From assembly GCA_034422115.1 (NCBI GenBank), contig DAOUJW010000017.1, positions 248,001 to 312,000 of the forward strand: a stretch of DNA of 64,000 bases, written 5' to 3'. Positions 24,407-33,611 of the stretch are shown piece after piece. Numbering within the stretch: the first letter of the stretch is position 1; each line of letters opens with the position of its first letter. Under the pieces are notes generated by a model, which was not told the DNA's origin, searched no databases, and saw only the letters and a list, made by a program, of their open reading frames with translations. The stretch comes from DAOUJW01 sp034422115 (GTDB lineage: Bacteria; Chloroflexota; Dehalococcoidia; Lucifugimonadales; UBA2985). The translations under genes and the position numbers were made by a program.

Positions 24407-25267
24407 CTAGCCCGCCAGCTCCTTGAGGGCCTGTTCAAGCTGCTCGGCGCTGGGGGCCCTGCCGTGAAAGTCGGGGTTGTTCTCCATGAAGCTGACGCCC
24501 TTGCCTTTCACCGTGGCCGCAATGATGACGACCGGCTTGTCCTTGACCGACCTTGTCTCCTCCAGCGCGCCTAGGACGTCCGGGAAGCTGTGCCCGTCGA
24601 TCTCGATAGCGTGCCAGCCGAAGGAGCGCCACTTGTCTGCCAGAGGCTCCAGTTTCATGACCTCGTCGGTAAAGCGGTCGTTCTGGATGCCGTTCCTGTC
24701 TACGATGGCGACCAGATTGTCCAGACAATAGTGGGCCGCCGACATGGCTGCCTCCCACACCTGGCCTTCATCGCACTCGCCGTCACCCAGCATAACGAAC
24801 ACCTTTGAGCTCCGGCCATCCAGCTTGGCCGCCATTGCCGCGCCCACTCCAAAGGAGAGGCCCTGTCCCAGGGAGCCGCCGGACATCTCGACACCGGGCG
24901 TTGTCGTGTGGGCGTGGCCCTGCAGACGGCTGTTGATCTTGCGGAAGGTCTTTAGCTCCTCCTTGGGGAAGTAGCCGCAGTGGGCCAGGACAACGTATAG
25001 CACGGGGCAGGCGTGGGCCTTGCTGAGGATGAATTTGTCCCTTTCCGGCCAGTCCGGGTCTGACGGGTCGTGGCGGAGCTCAGTATAGTAGAGGGAAGTC
25101 AGCAGTTCAACGGCTGAGAGAGACCCGCCCGGGTGCCCGCTGCCCGCCTCGGCGATGGTGTTCAGTATGTCCCGCCGCATCTCTGTGGCGGCGCTCTTCA
25201 GGCTGTCTACTGAGACCTGCTTGCCAGGGTCGGTGGCGGCAGCTTTGTTGTCGGATGCTATATTCAA
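24407..25267 (-). CDS. Transketolase, N-terminal subunit
   Basis: A 286-residue ThDP/metal-binding half of a split transketolase. GSGHPGGSLSAVELL (about 42-56) is the transketolase N-terminal motif. The ThDP/Mg motif begins GDGECDEGQVWEA and continues to DRNGIQ (about 160-196). The first gene of the minus-strand cluster, it is followed by the C-terminal half. The active site forms only with that partner. The transferred ketol unit and donor follow standard transketolase chemistry. Confidence 0.94.
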   Translation of the reverse strand: MNIASDNKAAATDPGKQVSVDSLKSAATEMRRDILNTIAEAGSGHPGGSLSAVELLTSLYYTELRHDPSDPDWPERDKFILSKAHACPVLYVVLAHCGYFPKEELKTFRKINSRLQGHAHTTTPGVEMSGGSLGQGLSFGVGAAMAAKLDGRSSKVFVMLGDGECDEGQVWEAAMSAAHYCLDNLVAIVDRNGIQNDRFTDEVMKLEPLADKWRSFGWHAIEIDGHSFPDVLGALEETRSVKDKPVVIIAATVKGKGVSFMENNPDFHGRAPSAEQLEQALKELAG

Positions 25268-25377
25268 GGGCGTACAACTCCTAGTTTAGCATTGGAATTA
25301 TAGCAGGCGATAGGCAGGCTGTCCACACACTGACCGCAGGAATCTGGTATTCCTAGCATGTGTTGGTATTACCGGAT

Positions 25378-25490
25378 TGTGCCGCTCATCCTGAGCTTGT
25401 CGAAGGAAATGAGCGGCACGACTACGCTCAAAATCTACCCGCTCATATGGTTCGACAGGCTCACCATGAGTGGGAAAGGGGTGGTATTAC
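25378..25490. repeat. CCGCTC-type inverted repeats upstream of the transketolase cluster
   Basis: Two copies of the CTGAGCTTGTCGAAGG / GGTTCGACAGGCTCACC element are present. They fill the gap between the convergent and divergent genes, and no promoter or gene is recognised there. Confidence 0.65.
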
Positions 25491-25566
25491 GACCAGTGTT
25501 GGCAATACAAACACGCCCAGAGAATACAGGGAATGTTCCGCTCTTGAAGAATGCGGAGATCGTACA

Positions 25567-26928
25567 TCAGAACTCCGGCCACAGGGCGCGTATTTGCTCC
25601 GTAACCTCCCGGTCAGGAGAGATGACCCACAGCAACCAGTTGTCCTCCAGGCCCAGAAAGCCCTCGCTTGAAACGCTGTCGGAGGCAGTCATAGCATCGA
25701 AGAACTCCCTGGCGTCTTGCCGGGTGTCCCACGCCAGAAGGCTGACTAGGGTATATTCGTCATCGGGGCCTCTCAGCAGCGTAAAGCCGTCGCCTCCCCA
25801 GCCCGCGGCGGCCTCGGCGGCGGTCCTGTTTCGGGTGCGCGTCTCCAGGTAGGTCTTGAGGAAGAATTCCCCCATCACGTCGCTGTAGGCGTTCTCCCAA
25901 CCTTCGCCCAGGGCGGCCGCCACGTCCGGCAGGTCGACGAGTATGGGCGACTCCCTCTCCACGTACTTCTCGGGATGCAGAATCTGCTCAGTGGAGTCGG
26001 GCGGATCGTCGTATGCGGCGTTGACGGCGTCCCACCCGGACGACGATAGCAGCGCAGTGACAAAGGTTAGTCCCTCAACATAGGGGAATGTCAGGCTTTG
26101 CTGAAGGACGTAGGGCGTTTCGTCGAAAGCGGAAGTACCCCCTCCGCCGTTGCCCCTCAGCGCCTCCATCTGCTGCTCACGGCTGAACCTGGAGAACATG
26201 TACCGGAACTGGACCGCCGAAGCGTCTCCTTCCACCAGGGCCACCAGCGCTGATATTGCATCCGAGTTGTCCTCAGCAGACTCCAGCAGAGCCTCTATGT
26301 CGAAGTGCTGCTGCTGAATTGCGTGGACGAACTCGTGGGCCAGGGTTATCTCGTCCTGGACGGAGATTTCCCCTCTAGCCTCATCCACCACCAGGTACAA
26401 CTCCTCCGTCTCCGAATCGTAGAACCCAGCTACCTGCTCCCCATAGAGGTCCAGATACATCTGGTACAGGTCGGCGTTCGAGGGTATCAGGTCCAGGATT
26501 TTGAAGACCTCCTGGGCATTGCGGATATCCTCCAGGTTTCCTTCCAGGTCCTCAACCAGGTAGTCCGCCAGCTCCTCCCTGGTCAGGAGCTGGGGTACAA
26601 CCGCTTCCGTGGGGTCCAGCCCCCTCACGTCTGCCGTACTCCTCAGTATTGGACTGTAGACGGGACCCAGAACCGGGTAGTCCAGGGGCTCGGATGTCGG
26701 TACAGGGGTATGGGTCGAGGTTGGAGCGGGCGTGTGCGTTGGCGCTCTGGTGGCCGCGGCTGTCGGGGAAGGAGAGAGGGTTGCCGCAGGCGTCGGCCCG
26801 GTAGTGGCGACGGCGGTCGCCGTAGGGGGCGCGGGGCTGGGGGTGGGGGCTGGCGTCTCGGTGGGTTGGGCCTGGGTGCAGGCCATCAGCAGGAGCAGCA
26901 GGGCCACGGCCAGGGCGAGAAGCCTCAT
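25567..26928 (-). CDS. Lipoprotein with HExxH zinc-metallopeptidase-like motif
   Basis: A 453-residue protein. The start is set at the ATG at 26928 because it gives a lipoprotein signal: hydrophobic segment 2-16 and lipobox LLMAC with C17. An upstream in-frame start at 27039 would precede the signal and is unlikely. A Pro/Thr/Ala-rich linker covers about residues 21-80. A folded domain follows, with HEFVH at 198-202, the zinc-binding HExxH motif. The acidic third ligand downstream is not obvious. A thermolysin-like or other zincin peptidase activity is possible, acting outside the cell. It is divergent from the BFN gene. Confidence 0.7.
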   Translation of the reverse strand: MRLLALAVALLLLLMACTQAQPTETPAPTPSPAPPTATAVATTGPTPAATLSPSPTAAATRAPTHTPAPTSTHTPVPTSEPLDYPVLGPVYSPILRSTADVRGLDPTEAVVPQLLTREELADYLVEDLEGNLEDIRNAQEVFKILDLIPSNADLYQMYLDLYGEQVAGFYDSETEELYLVVDEARGEISVQDEITLAHEFVHAIQQQHFDIEALLESAEDNSDAISALVALVEGDASAVQFRYMFSRFSREQQMEALRGNGGGGTSAFDETPYVLQQSLTFPYVEGLTFVTALLSSSGWDAVNAAYDDPPDSTEQILHPEKYVERESPILVDLPDVAAALGEGWENAYSDVMGEFFLKTYLETRTRNRTAAEAAAGWGGDGFTLLRGPDDEYTLVSLLAWDTRQDAREFFDAMTASDSVSSEGFLGLEDNWLLWVISPDREVTEQIRALWPEF

Positions 26929-27060
26929 AGTTAGATTATCGATTTGGCGCTCGTCAAAGTCAACGCCGCGGGGCGTCCGGCGGGCTCTGAGGTCGTTGAC
27001 ACCTTCATAGGGCTGGTCGTAGAATCGCACTAAGGGCAAACGGGAAGGAGATTATCTCAG

Positions 27061-27606
27061 ATGCAAGAAATGCTGATAGATAGCATCCGGGTTAGCCTGA
27101 TGAACTATCAAAGAGTGGTGATCCTGAAGGAGAAGTCCTCCGACAGGTACCTCCCCATTTGGATTGGGCCCGCAGAGGCCGACTCGATTGCCGTGAAGCT
27201 TCAGGACGTGTCGGTCCCGCGCCCACTGACCCACGATCTGCTGAACCTGGTTATCACCTCCCTGGGCGGCTCCGTCTCCCACATTGTCGTGTCCGACCTG
27301 ATGAACGACACCTTCTACGCCAAGATTCTCATCCAGTGCAACGGCGACAACCTGGAGGTGGACTCCCGCCCCAGCGATGCAATTGCCCTTGCCGTGCGGG
27401 TCAAGGTGCCCATATACGTTGAAGAGACGGTGCTGGAGAAGGCGGGCGTGGCCCTGGACAAGGAGACGGGCAAGCCGGTAATCGGAGGCGAGACGGAGGA
27501 GGAGGCGGCTGCGAAGATGAGCGAGGAGGAGCTGCAGAGGCTCTCGGCCTTCAAGGAGTTCATTGGAGGACTGGACCTGGAGGACTTCGAGCGAAAGCAG
27601 ACCTAG
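27061..27606 (+). CDS. Bifunctional nuclease family protein (BFN/DUF151)
   Basis: A 181-residue protein of the BFN/DUF151 family, whose plant member is a single-strand RNase/DNase. The core (about 1-135) contains the family segments YLPIWIGPAEADSIA, DLLNLVITSLGG and SRPSDAIALAVR. The C-terminal tail is acidic and looks like a UVR-type helical hairpin. It is soluble and cytoplasmic. A terminator follows at 27634. It is divergent from the metallopeptidase-like lipoprotein. Confidence 0.9.
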   Translation: MQEMLIDSIRVSLMNYQRVVILKEKSSDRYLPIWIGPAEADSIAVKLQDVSVPRPLTHDLLNLVITSLGGSVSHIVVSDLMNDTFYAKILIQCNGDNLEVDSRPSDAIALAVRVKVPIYVEETVLEKAGVALDKETGKPVIGGETEEEAAAKMSEEELQRLSAFKEFIGGLDLEDFERKQT

Positions 27607-27633
27607 AATCCGCCCATTTCTATGATGGAAACG

Positions 27634-27673
27634 CGAGGGTCTCGTCTCAGGCGAGGCCCTCGTAGTATTTATT
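27634..27673 (+). terminator. Intrinsic terminator after the BFN gene
   Basis: An 11-bp stem (CGAGGGTCTCG / CGAGGCCCTCG, one G-T pair) at 27634-27644 and 27652-27662 is followed by a T-rich tail, TAGTATTTATT. Confidence 0.75.
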
Positions 27674-27709
27674 CGGAAGAAACAGCCCTCCCTGGCGTTG
27701 GACCGCAAA

Positions 27710-27739
27710 TTGTACAGGCGGTGCGCCGGTTGCTAGACT
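27710..27739 (+). promoter_or_regulatory. Possible promoter for glutamate dehydrogenase
   Basis: TTGTAC (27710-27715), an 18-bp spacer, then TAGACT (27734-27739). The gene starts 88 bp further on. The -10 box resembles the TAGCCT boxes of the solute-binding array, suggesting a common promoter style in this genome. The evidence is weak. Confidence 0.4.
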
Positions 27740-27826
27740 GGAATTGAGGGGCCTGTGTGGATGGAGATGGTCTGGTAGAGCCGTGCGGCGCACGAATGGC
27801 CGCTAGAGGCAGAGAGGAGGACGCAG

Positions 27827-29116
27827 ATGGAGAAGCTAAGAGAGGTGACGCGGGACGATGGCACAGCGCACGACGAGGCTTCGGCCTATGACGTGGCCAT
27901 TCAGCAGTTCAACGACGCAGCGGCGATGCTGGGCCTTGAGGAGAGCGTCGCCGACCACCTCAGAAAGTGCAAGCGGGAGCTTACGGTCAACTTTCCCGTC
28001 CGCATGGACAGCGGCGACGTGCGGATGTTCACGGGCTACAGGATACAGCACAACCTGGCCCGGGGCCCGGCCAAAGGCGGCATTCGCTATCACCCCATGG
28101 TGAGCCTGGACGAGGTGAGGGCCCTGGCCATGTGGATGACCTGGAAGTGCGCCGTGACAGACATCCCCTACGGCGGCGCCAAGGGCGGCGTGGCCTTTGA
28201 CCCCAAGACCCTGTCACAGGCGGAGCTGGAGCGCCTCACCCGTCGGTACGCCACGGACATATCGCTGCTCATAGGCCCTGAAAGCGACATCCCCGCCCCT
28301 GACGTGAACACCAACCCGCAGATTATGGCCTGGATTATGGACACCTACAGCATGAACGCGGGGTACTCCGTTCCCGGCGTGGTCACGGGCAAGCCGACGG
28401 GAATCGGAGGCATACTTGGCCGGCTGGACGCCACGGGCCGGGGGTGCATGATTGTCGCGGGCAAGGAAATGTCCAGGAACGGCGGAGGGCTGGACGGAGC
28501 GACAGTGGCGGTGCAGGGGATGGGCAACGTCGGCTACTATGCGGCCCGCCTTCTGGAGGCCCAGGGGTGCAGGGTGATAGCCGTTACCGACAGCAGCGGC
28601 GGCTGCTACACGAAGGACGGAGCGGACGTCCAGAAGCTGAAGCAGTGGAAGGACGGCGGGATGGACCTCATCGACTACCCGGGAGTCGACCACCTGACCA
28701 ACGAAGACCTGCTTGCCATGCCCTGCGACATACTGGTGCTTGCCGCCATCGAGGGCCAGCTGACGGGAGCCAACGCCGACCGCGTCCGGGCCAAGACCAT
28801 CGTCGAGGGCGCCAACGGCCCCATAACTCCGGCGGCGGACCGCATCCTGGAGGACATGGGTGTCCAGGTTGTCCCGGACATCCTGGCAAACGCCGGTGGT
28901 GTCGTGACCTCCTACTTCGAGTGGGTGCAGGGCCGTCAGCACTACTTCTGGGACGGCCAGGAGGTGGAGAACAGGCTGGAGCGGGTGATGTCAAGGGCCT
29001 TTGACCAGGTGGTTGACGTGGCGAAGGAGAAGAAGACCTCCATGCGCAAGGGAGCGCTGCTCCTGGGAATCAGCCGGGTTGCCGAGGTCATACAACTGAG
29101 GGGGATATACCCATAG
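27827..29116 (+). CDS. gdhA: Glutamate dehydrogenase family protein
   Basis: A 429-residue dehydrogenase of the Glu/Leu/Phe/Val family. The substrate domain has PAKGGIRYHP (81-90) and GGAKGG (116-121, with the catalytic lysine K119). ESDIPAPDVNTN follows. The Rossmann domain has VAVQGMGNVG, a GxGNVG dinucleotide signature. The length matches hexameric NAD(P)-dependent enzymes that interconvert glutamate and 2-oxoglutarate plus ammonia. It stands alone between a terminator and the J-domain gene, so nitrogen metabolism is the likely role. Coenzyme preference is not determined. Confidence 0.93.
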   Translation: MEKLREVTRDDGTAHDEASAYDVAIQQFNDAAAMLGLEESVADHLRKCKRELTVNFPVRMDSGDVRMFTGYRIQHNLARGPAKGGIRYHPMVSLDEVRALAMWMTWKCAVTDIPYGGAKGGVAFDPKTLSQAELERLTRRYATDISLLIGPESDIPAPDVNTNPQIMAWIMDTYSMNAGYSVPGVVTGKPTGIGGILGRLDATGRGCMIVAGKEMSRNGGGLDGATVAVQGMGNVGYYAARLLEAQGCRVIAVTDSSGGCYTKDGADVQKLKQWKDGGMDLIDYPGVDHLTNEDLLAMPCDILVLAAIEGQLTGANADRVRAKTIVEGANGPITPAADRILEDMGVQVVPDILANAGGVVTSYFEWVQGRQHYFWDGQEVENRLERVMSRAFDQVVDVAKEKKTSMRKGALLLGISRVAEVIQLRGIYP

Positions 29117-29278
29117 ACATCTCCGGGCAAGTTTGATGACAAAGAGCCGGATTTCAGGTGGACTTCACCTGTCGCAGACCCTATAGTGGACTGCGGCAGG
29201 CGCTGAGCGCAGAGGCAACAAATCTTTGCGCTCTACCGCTTTCCCTTATGCCTTGTGTAGAGGATGTAAGGACACCGA

Positions 29279-30979
29279 ATGACTCCGGACCAGCATTACT
29301 GCACCAGATGTCGGCGGGAAACCACCTGGCGCTACCTGGTTAACTACGGTATCTGGCAGTGCCAGCAGGGTTCATGCGGGAATATCTGGGGGGAGCCAGA
29401 GAGGAACTACTACAGGGACAGGGCAGGCAGCGCCGAAATACGGGCCATTCTAGAAAATCCTAACGCAACTCATTACGAAGTTCTGGGCGTGCCTAGGAAC
29501 GCCAGCGCTGCAGCTATAAGAACTGCCTATAGAAGGCTGGCGCTGGTATATCACCCGGATCGTGATAAGAGTCCTGGAGCGACGAGGCGCATACAACGAA
29601 TAAATGCTGCTTATGAAGTTTTGAGGAACTCTCAAAGCAGAGCTGGCTACGATAGCAGTCTTCTAGGCAGAGGACATAGCAGGCAAACAGCACAAGAGGC
29701 GGCGCGGCGCGACCGACAAAGGGCTGAACAACAGGCAAGGGAACGAGCACAGCGGGAGGCGGCCGAGCGAGCCCGTCGGCAGGCTGAGCAGGAGGCAAGG
29801 GAGCGAGCGCAGCGGGAGGCGGCCGAGCGAGTCAGGAGGGAAGAAGAGGCGAGACGTGAAGAGGCCAGGAGAGCCGCTGAGAGAGTACAGGAGGAAGCCA
29901 GAAGGGCCGCGGAGGGCGCACAGCGGAGGGCTGAGCAGGCCGAGGAAGCCGCGGGTGACGGCGTTGAGACCGGTGCCAGGGAAGAAGCAGAGGAGAGGAC
30001 ATATCAGGAGCTGTATACCCGTCCCACCAGAAACCTGCTGACGGTCGGAATCCTGATTGGCGCTGCTGCCGTGGTCCTGTTCCTCGCGGTGGGATGGCTG
30101 GTTTCCAGGAACGGCGGCGATGCCACAGGAGGCGTTCCAGTTTCCCCGGGACCTACTCCCACACATGCTTCTATGTCTACGCCTCAGCCGGTATCTATAC
30201 CAGTTATACCTGACCCTGAACCTACGCCCACAAACACGCCAACTCCTACGTCGGCCCCTACGCCCATGCCGGCTCCTATCTCCACACCGGTCCCCATGCA
30301 TACGCCGGCGCCCGTCCTCATTCCTACGGCTACACCGACACCCTCGCCTACGCCCGTCCCGACAGCTGCGCCTACACCAATACCAACTTCCACTCCCATA
30401 CCGCCGCCTTCGCCAACTCCCACGCCAGCGCCGACGTCTACTCCCACGCCGGTACCCACGCCCACCCCGATACCCAGCCCAACGCCTACGCCAGTTATAT
30501 TGCTATCTGAAGAGATATTCGTCTCGGAAGTCGGCAACGCGCTGGACAGGGTCTCGTATTTCTCCTATTCTGACAACTCTATCTCGATGCTAGGCACACC
30601 TATTCTGTGGGGCGATGGGTATTTCACCTTTGGCTTTCAGAAGCTGGACCCGGGATTTGAGATGGGGGAGTATCTCTTTGTGGGGCCCGAAAGGATTGAG
30701 GGCCTGTCTGTAGTCGGACTCCAGATGACCCCGGTTGTCACGAATCCCGGGGTGGATACAAGCGAGTTAGACCCGAACAAGCAAGTTCATACACCAGGCC
30801 CGGTCGTGGCGGACTACTGGCGCGAGACTAGCGATTCATTCATGGTCAAATTTGCCCTGCCGGCTCATCAAACCAAGAGTTTTTATGATGTGGATGGCGG
30901 TCGTCCCCTTCTTATGGTCTTTCCGGGCCACAGGATAGAATTTCCTGTTACCATAACCTCAATGGACTGCCCGTTCTAG
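29279..30979 (+). CDS. Membrane-anchored J-domain protein with zinc finger and Pro/Thr linker
   Basis: A 566-residue multidomain protein. A Cys4 zinc site (C8, C11, C28, C33) opens it. A J domain follows (about 64-125) with the essential HPD at 92-94, so it can stimulate an Hsp70. A highly charged helical repeat covers about 135-245, where a 20-residue unit is tandemly duplicated (29741-29833 at DNA level). One transmembrane helix (253-275) separates this cytoplasmic half from an extracellular Pro/Thr-rich linker (285-410, many PTPTP units) and a C-terminal domain of unknown fold (about 415-566). No close known architecture comes to mind. It is possibly a Hsp70-recruiting membrane sensor or secretion-coupled chaperone. 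Confidence 0.75.
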   Translation: MTPDQHYCTRCRRETTWRYLVNYGIWQCQQGSCGNIWGEPERNYYRDRAGSAEIRAILENPNATHYEVLGVPRNASAAAIRTAYRRLALVYHPDRDKSPGATRRIQRINAAYEVLRNSQSRAGYDSSLLGRGHSRQTAQEAARRDRQRAEQQARERAQREAAERARRQAEQEARERAQREAAERVRREEEARREEARRAAERVQEEARRAAEGAQRRAEQAEEAAGDGVETGAREEAEERTYQELYTRPTRNLLTVGILIGAAAVVLFLAVGWLVSRNGGDATGGVPVSPGPTPTHASMSTPQPVSIPVIPDPEPTPTNTPTPTSAPTPMPAPISTPVPMHTPAPVLIPTATPTPSPTPVPTAAPTPIPTSTPIPPPSPTPTPAPTSTPTPVPTPTPIPSPTPTPVILLSEEIFVSEVGNALDRVSYFSYSDNSISMLGTPILWGDGYFTFGFQKLDPGFEMGEYLFVGPERIEGLSVVGLQMTPVVTNPGVDTSELDPNKQVHTPGPVVADYWRETSDSFMVKFALPAHQTKSFYDVDGGRPLLMVFPGHRIEFPVTITSMDCPF

Positions 30980-31069
30980 GGTGACGGATCGGCTATACAG
31001 GATATAGACTGTAAGCTGTACACGGGAACCCTGCGGAGTGTGGCGGGCGGTTAACTGCTGGAGGTCTTT

Positions 31070-31891
31070 GTGATAATGAGTGAAGGTTACTGGCCCGACT
31101 TGTGGCGCGAGCTGAGCGACCGCTTTCGGTGGCCCGAAACCAGGGGTTCGTCGGGGTGGCGCGAGGACAGGGCGCACCACTTTGATGCTGCGTCCAAGCG
31201 CAAGAGCGCCGAGCGCCCGGACCCACTGCTGGACTTCCTGCTGAGCAACCTTGAGCCGGGCCATACGGTCCTGGACATTGGAGCGGGCACCGGCCGGTTC
31301 GCCATCCCGATGGCGAAGGTCGCGCGGGAGGTCACGGCAGTGGAGCCTTCTCCCAACATGTCCGTGTATCTGCGGGAGAACGCAGCCGCGGAGGGCGTGG
31401 CCAATATCACGCTGTTGGAGTCCGCCTGGGAGGATGCGGAGGTGGGGCGGCACGAGGTTGTCTTCTGCTCCCACGCCATGTACACCACCCCGGACATGGT
31501 GAGCTTTGTACGCAAGATGGAGGCCCACTCCGGGGTCGCCTGCTTTCTCCTGATGCGCGTGCCCAGCCACGACGGGGTGATGGCGGAGCTGTGCACTCAC
31601 GTCTACGGCCAGCCCCACGACAGCCCCAACTTTGTGGTGGGCTACAACGTGCTGTACAGCATGGGAATCTACGCCAACGTGATGATGGAGCCGTTCATGC
31701 GCCCCTGGACCAACGTCAACCTGGACGACGCCCTTGAGCGAGCCAAGCGCCATCTTCGCCTTGGAGATGACACAACCCACGACGAGATGATACGGGACGC
31801 TCTGGAGCGGCGCTTGACCCTGAGAAACGGGGAGTACCACTGGCCCGACGGTATGCGCTCGGCGCTGGCATGGTGGCAGCCGCGCGAATAA
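31070..31891 (+). CDS. Class I SAM-dependent methyltransferase
   Basis: A 273-residue methyltransferase (GTG at 31070; an ATG at 31076 is also possible, with GGAGG at 31060-31064 favouring the GTG by spacing). Motif I is VLDIGAGTGRFAIP (67-80) and the acidic residue ending the second strand is in VTAVEPS (E near 92). The later parts (VVFCSHAM) fit motif IV. The substrate is unknown. The C-terminal 100 residues are Met/Trp-rich and not a common Rossmann addition. Confidence 0.85.
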   Translation: MIMSEGYWPDLWRELSDRFRWPETRGSSGWREDRAHHFDAASKRKSAERPDPLLDFLLSNLEPGHTVLDIGAGTGRFAIPMAKVAREVTAVEPSPNMSVYLRENAAAEGVANITLLESAWEDAEVGRHEVVFCSHAMYTTPDMVSFVRKMEAHSGVACFLLMRVPSHDGVMAELCTHVYGQPHDSPNFVVGYNVLYSMGIYANVMMEPFMRPWTNVNLDDALERAKRHLRLGDDTTHDEMIRDALERRLTLRNGEYHWPDGMRSALAWWQPRE

Positions 31892-31914
31892 CCCGGCCAC
31901 GCTGTTGTAGACTC

Positions 31915-32024
31915 TAGCGTGACCCCCATCCCCGCATCAAGTGCGGGGCAGGCTCTTACCTTCCCCCTCCGAGGGGGAAGGGATTTTCTCTCCCCCTGAA
32001 GGGGGAGAGTCAGAGAGGGGGCAG
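31915..32024. repeat. CCCCCTC/GAGGGGG palindrome elements
   Basis: Two elements occur here: CCCGCATCAAGTGCGGGGC (around 31930-31950) and CTTCCCCCTCCGAGGGGGAAG with a second CTCCCCCTGAAGGGGGAG (around 31961-32010). They match elements at 8041 and 16126. Confidence 0.7.
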
Positions 32025-32025
32025 A

Positions 32026-33387
32026 CTACTCCGGGATCAGCTTGAACTGCCCCTCGAAGGCGCGGTATATGCCGTCGGTCACAACGCCAATAGTCACCTT
32101 CTCAAGGGAGGTGCTCCCCGACAGGAAGCTGGCGATTACCCCGACCTCTATGTGGGCGGCCTTCTCCGTGGCGAACCCCCGGCCGCCTGTGCCAATGGCG
32201 GGAATGGCGATGGTCTTCAACCCGCGCGAGTCGGCCTCCTGGAGCGACCTGTGGGTGCAGAACGCCACCGTCTCGTCCCTGGACAGCGGCTCGCCGGAGC
32301 TCTCGCCCCCGGTGATGGCGTGGAAGATGTGCCGGGCCTTGAGGCTGCCGGCGTCCGTCACGCCCACGTCACCCACGAAGAGGGGGGCCAACCCCCATAG
32401 CTGCTCCTGGATGTTCCAGCCTCCCTGGTCGACGATGGCCCCGGCCAGCACCGAATGCTTCAGGTCAAGCCACGATCCCGTGGGGCTGACTATGGCGTCC
32501 ACGTCCATCCCCACGATGTCGTCGCGGGTGAGCGCTATCTCCTTTGGAGGGCCGCCCTCCTGCGGGTAGACCAGCCTGGACAGGGCGGGGAAGTGGTCCT
32601 CCCTCGACTCCAGGTGCGCCCTGTAGGTCTCGGATGCGCCCAGGTTTTCGGTTATCCATGCCCCCAGCTTCTCCTGGACCTCTGGGCCGCACTCGTTCAG
32701 GGTGAATGTGCCTTCCGGGTAGATGACCAGCTCCTTTGGCTCATTGGCCCGGCTGAATATCTCGCGGGCCATATCGACCGGGATGCGCCTGTCCTGCTCA
32801 CCGTGCAGGACGAGCAGGGGCTTGGGCGCTATCCGGCCGATCGCCTCCGTGCCCTCTTCCTGGGAGCTGATTGCGGCAAGTGCCTGCACCATCGGGTGGA
32901 TGATGGAGGCGGGTATCGCCGCGGTGACGCCCAGAGCGTTGCCGACCAGCACGGCCTGCTTGGCCCCGACGCCCTTCAGGAAGCAGAGCCACATGAAGAC
33001 GTCCAGGGCGCACTCCTCAAGGGAGCTTGGGTCTCGATAGCCCATGCGCAGAGAGCTGATGTCGGTGGCCTTGAGCTCCGGGGTCAGTTCCGCGTACACC
33101 CCGCCCGCCGGGCCGTTCAGGTTTTCTCCCTGACCGGGAATCCACAAGACGACACCGGGTTTGCCTTGGGCGACCGTGAGGATGGCCTGACAGAGGCCCC
33201 TGTTGGACTGGAGCGTCACCTCGTATACGTCCTCGGCTAGGGGCTGAAGCCAGCTCTGCTGAATTCCTATGACCACATTGTTGTCGTGGGTGGGGTCGCA
33301 GATGGTCTCGAATGCGTATCCCGGGCTCGCCATTGGCTGGAGGTCTTCCAGGCGAAAGTCGGGTAGGCTTGTCTCTTCCTGCGTCAT
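32026..33387 (-). CDS. Inactive alpha/beta-hydrolase fused to a macro domain
   Basis: A 453-residue two-domain protein. Residues about 1-250 form an alpha/beta-hydrolase fold, but the nucleophile elbow is G149-N-A-L-G153 with alanine at the catalytic serine position, and no histidine occupies the usual late loop (YPEGTFTLNE). The acid loop HGEQDRRIP is present. Residues about 285-450 form a macro domain: DIVGMDVDAIVSPTG (canonical Asn replaced by S301), GVTDAGSL, HAITGG, and AIGTGGRGF in the phosphate-binding loop. Macro domains bind ADP-ribose or O-acetyl-ADP-ribose. The fusion suggests an ADP-ribose- or nucleotide-derived ligand sensor; catalytic hydrolysis is unlikely. It stands alone on the minus strand. 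Confidence 0.8.
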   Translation of the reverse strand: MTQEETSLPDFRLEDLQPMASPGYAFETICDPTHDNNVVIGIQQSWLQPLAEDVYEVTLQSNRGLCQAILTVAQGKPGVVLWIPGQGENLNGPAGGVYAELTPELKATDISSLRMGYRDPSSLEECALDVFMWLCFLKGVGAKQAVLVGNALGVTAAIPASIIHPMVQALAAISSQEEGTEAIGRIAPKPLLVLHGEQDRRIPVDMAREIFSRANEPKELVIYPEGTFTLNECGPEVQEKLGAWITENLGASETYRAHLESREDHFPALSRLVYPQEGGPPKEIALTRDDIVGMDVDAIVSPTGSWLDLKHSVLAGAIVDQGGWNIQEQLWGLAPLFVGDVGVTDAGSLKARHIFHAITGGESSGEPLSRDETVAFCTHRSLQEADSRGLKTIAIPAIGTGGRGFATEKAAHIEVGVIASFLSGSTSLEKVTIGVVTDGIYRAFEGQFKLIPE

Positions 33388-33611
33388 GGCTCGCCTCCTT
33401 TCGGCGCGGGAAGCATCGCGCTTCCCGATGCGATTATACCAGTGGCTGCGCCAAAAAGCGATTGTGGACGCTCAGATGGCAGGATTCGGAGAGACCGGCG
33501 CGGCGAATAAACGCATCGGTGCTTCTAGGGATGCTGGGCGCAAACGTGCTATACTTGGGTCGAAGCGACGGAGCCACTTCGTCAATGCGCTCCCGTCGAC
33601 AGGAGGTGAAC

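Noticed and set aside
30184..30537. Gly-Val repeat protein on the minus strand
   Set aside because: Exact antisense of the Pro/Thr linker of the J-domain protein; no start region or signal.
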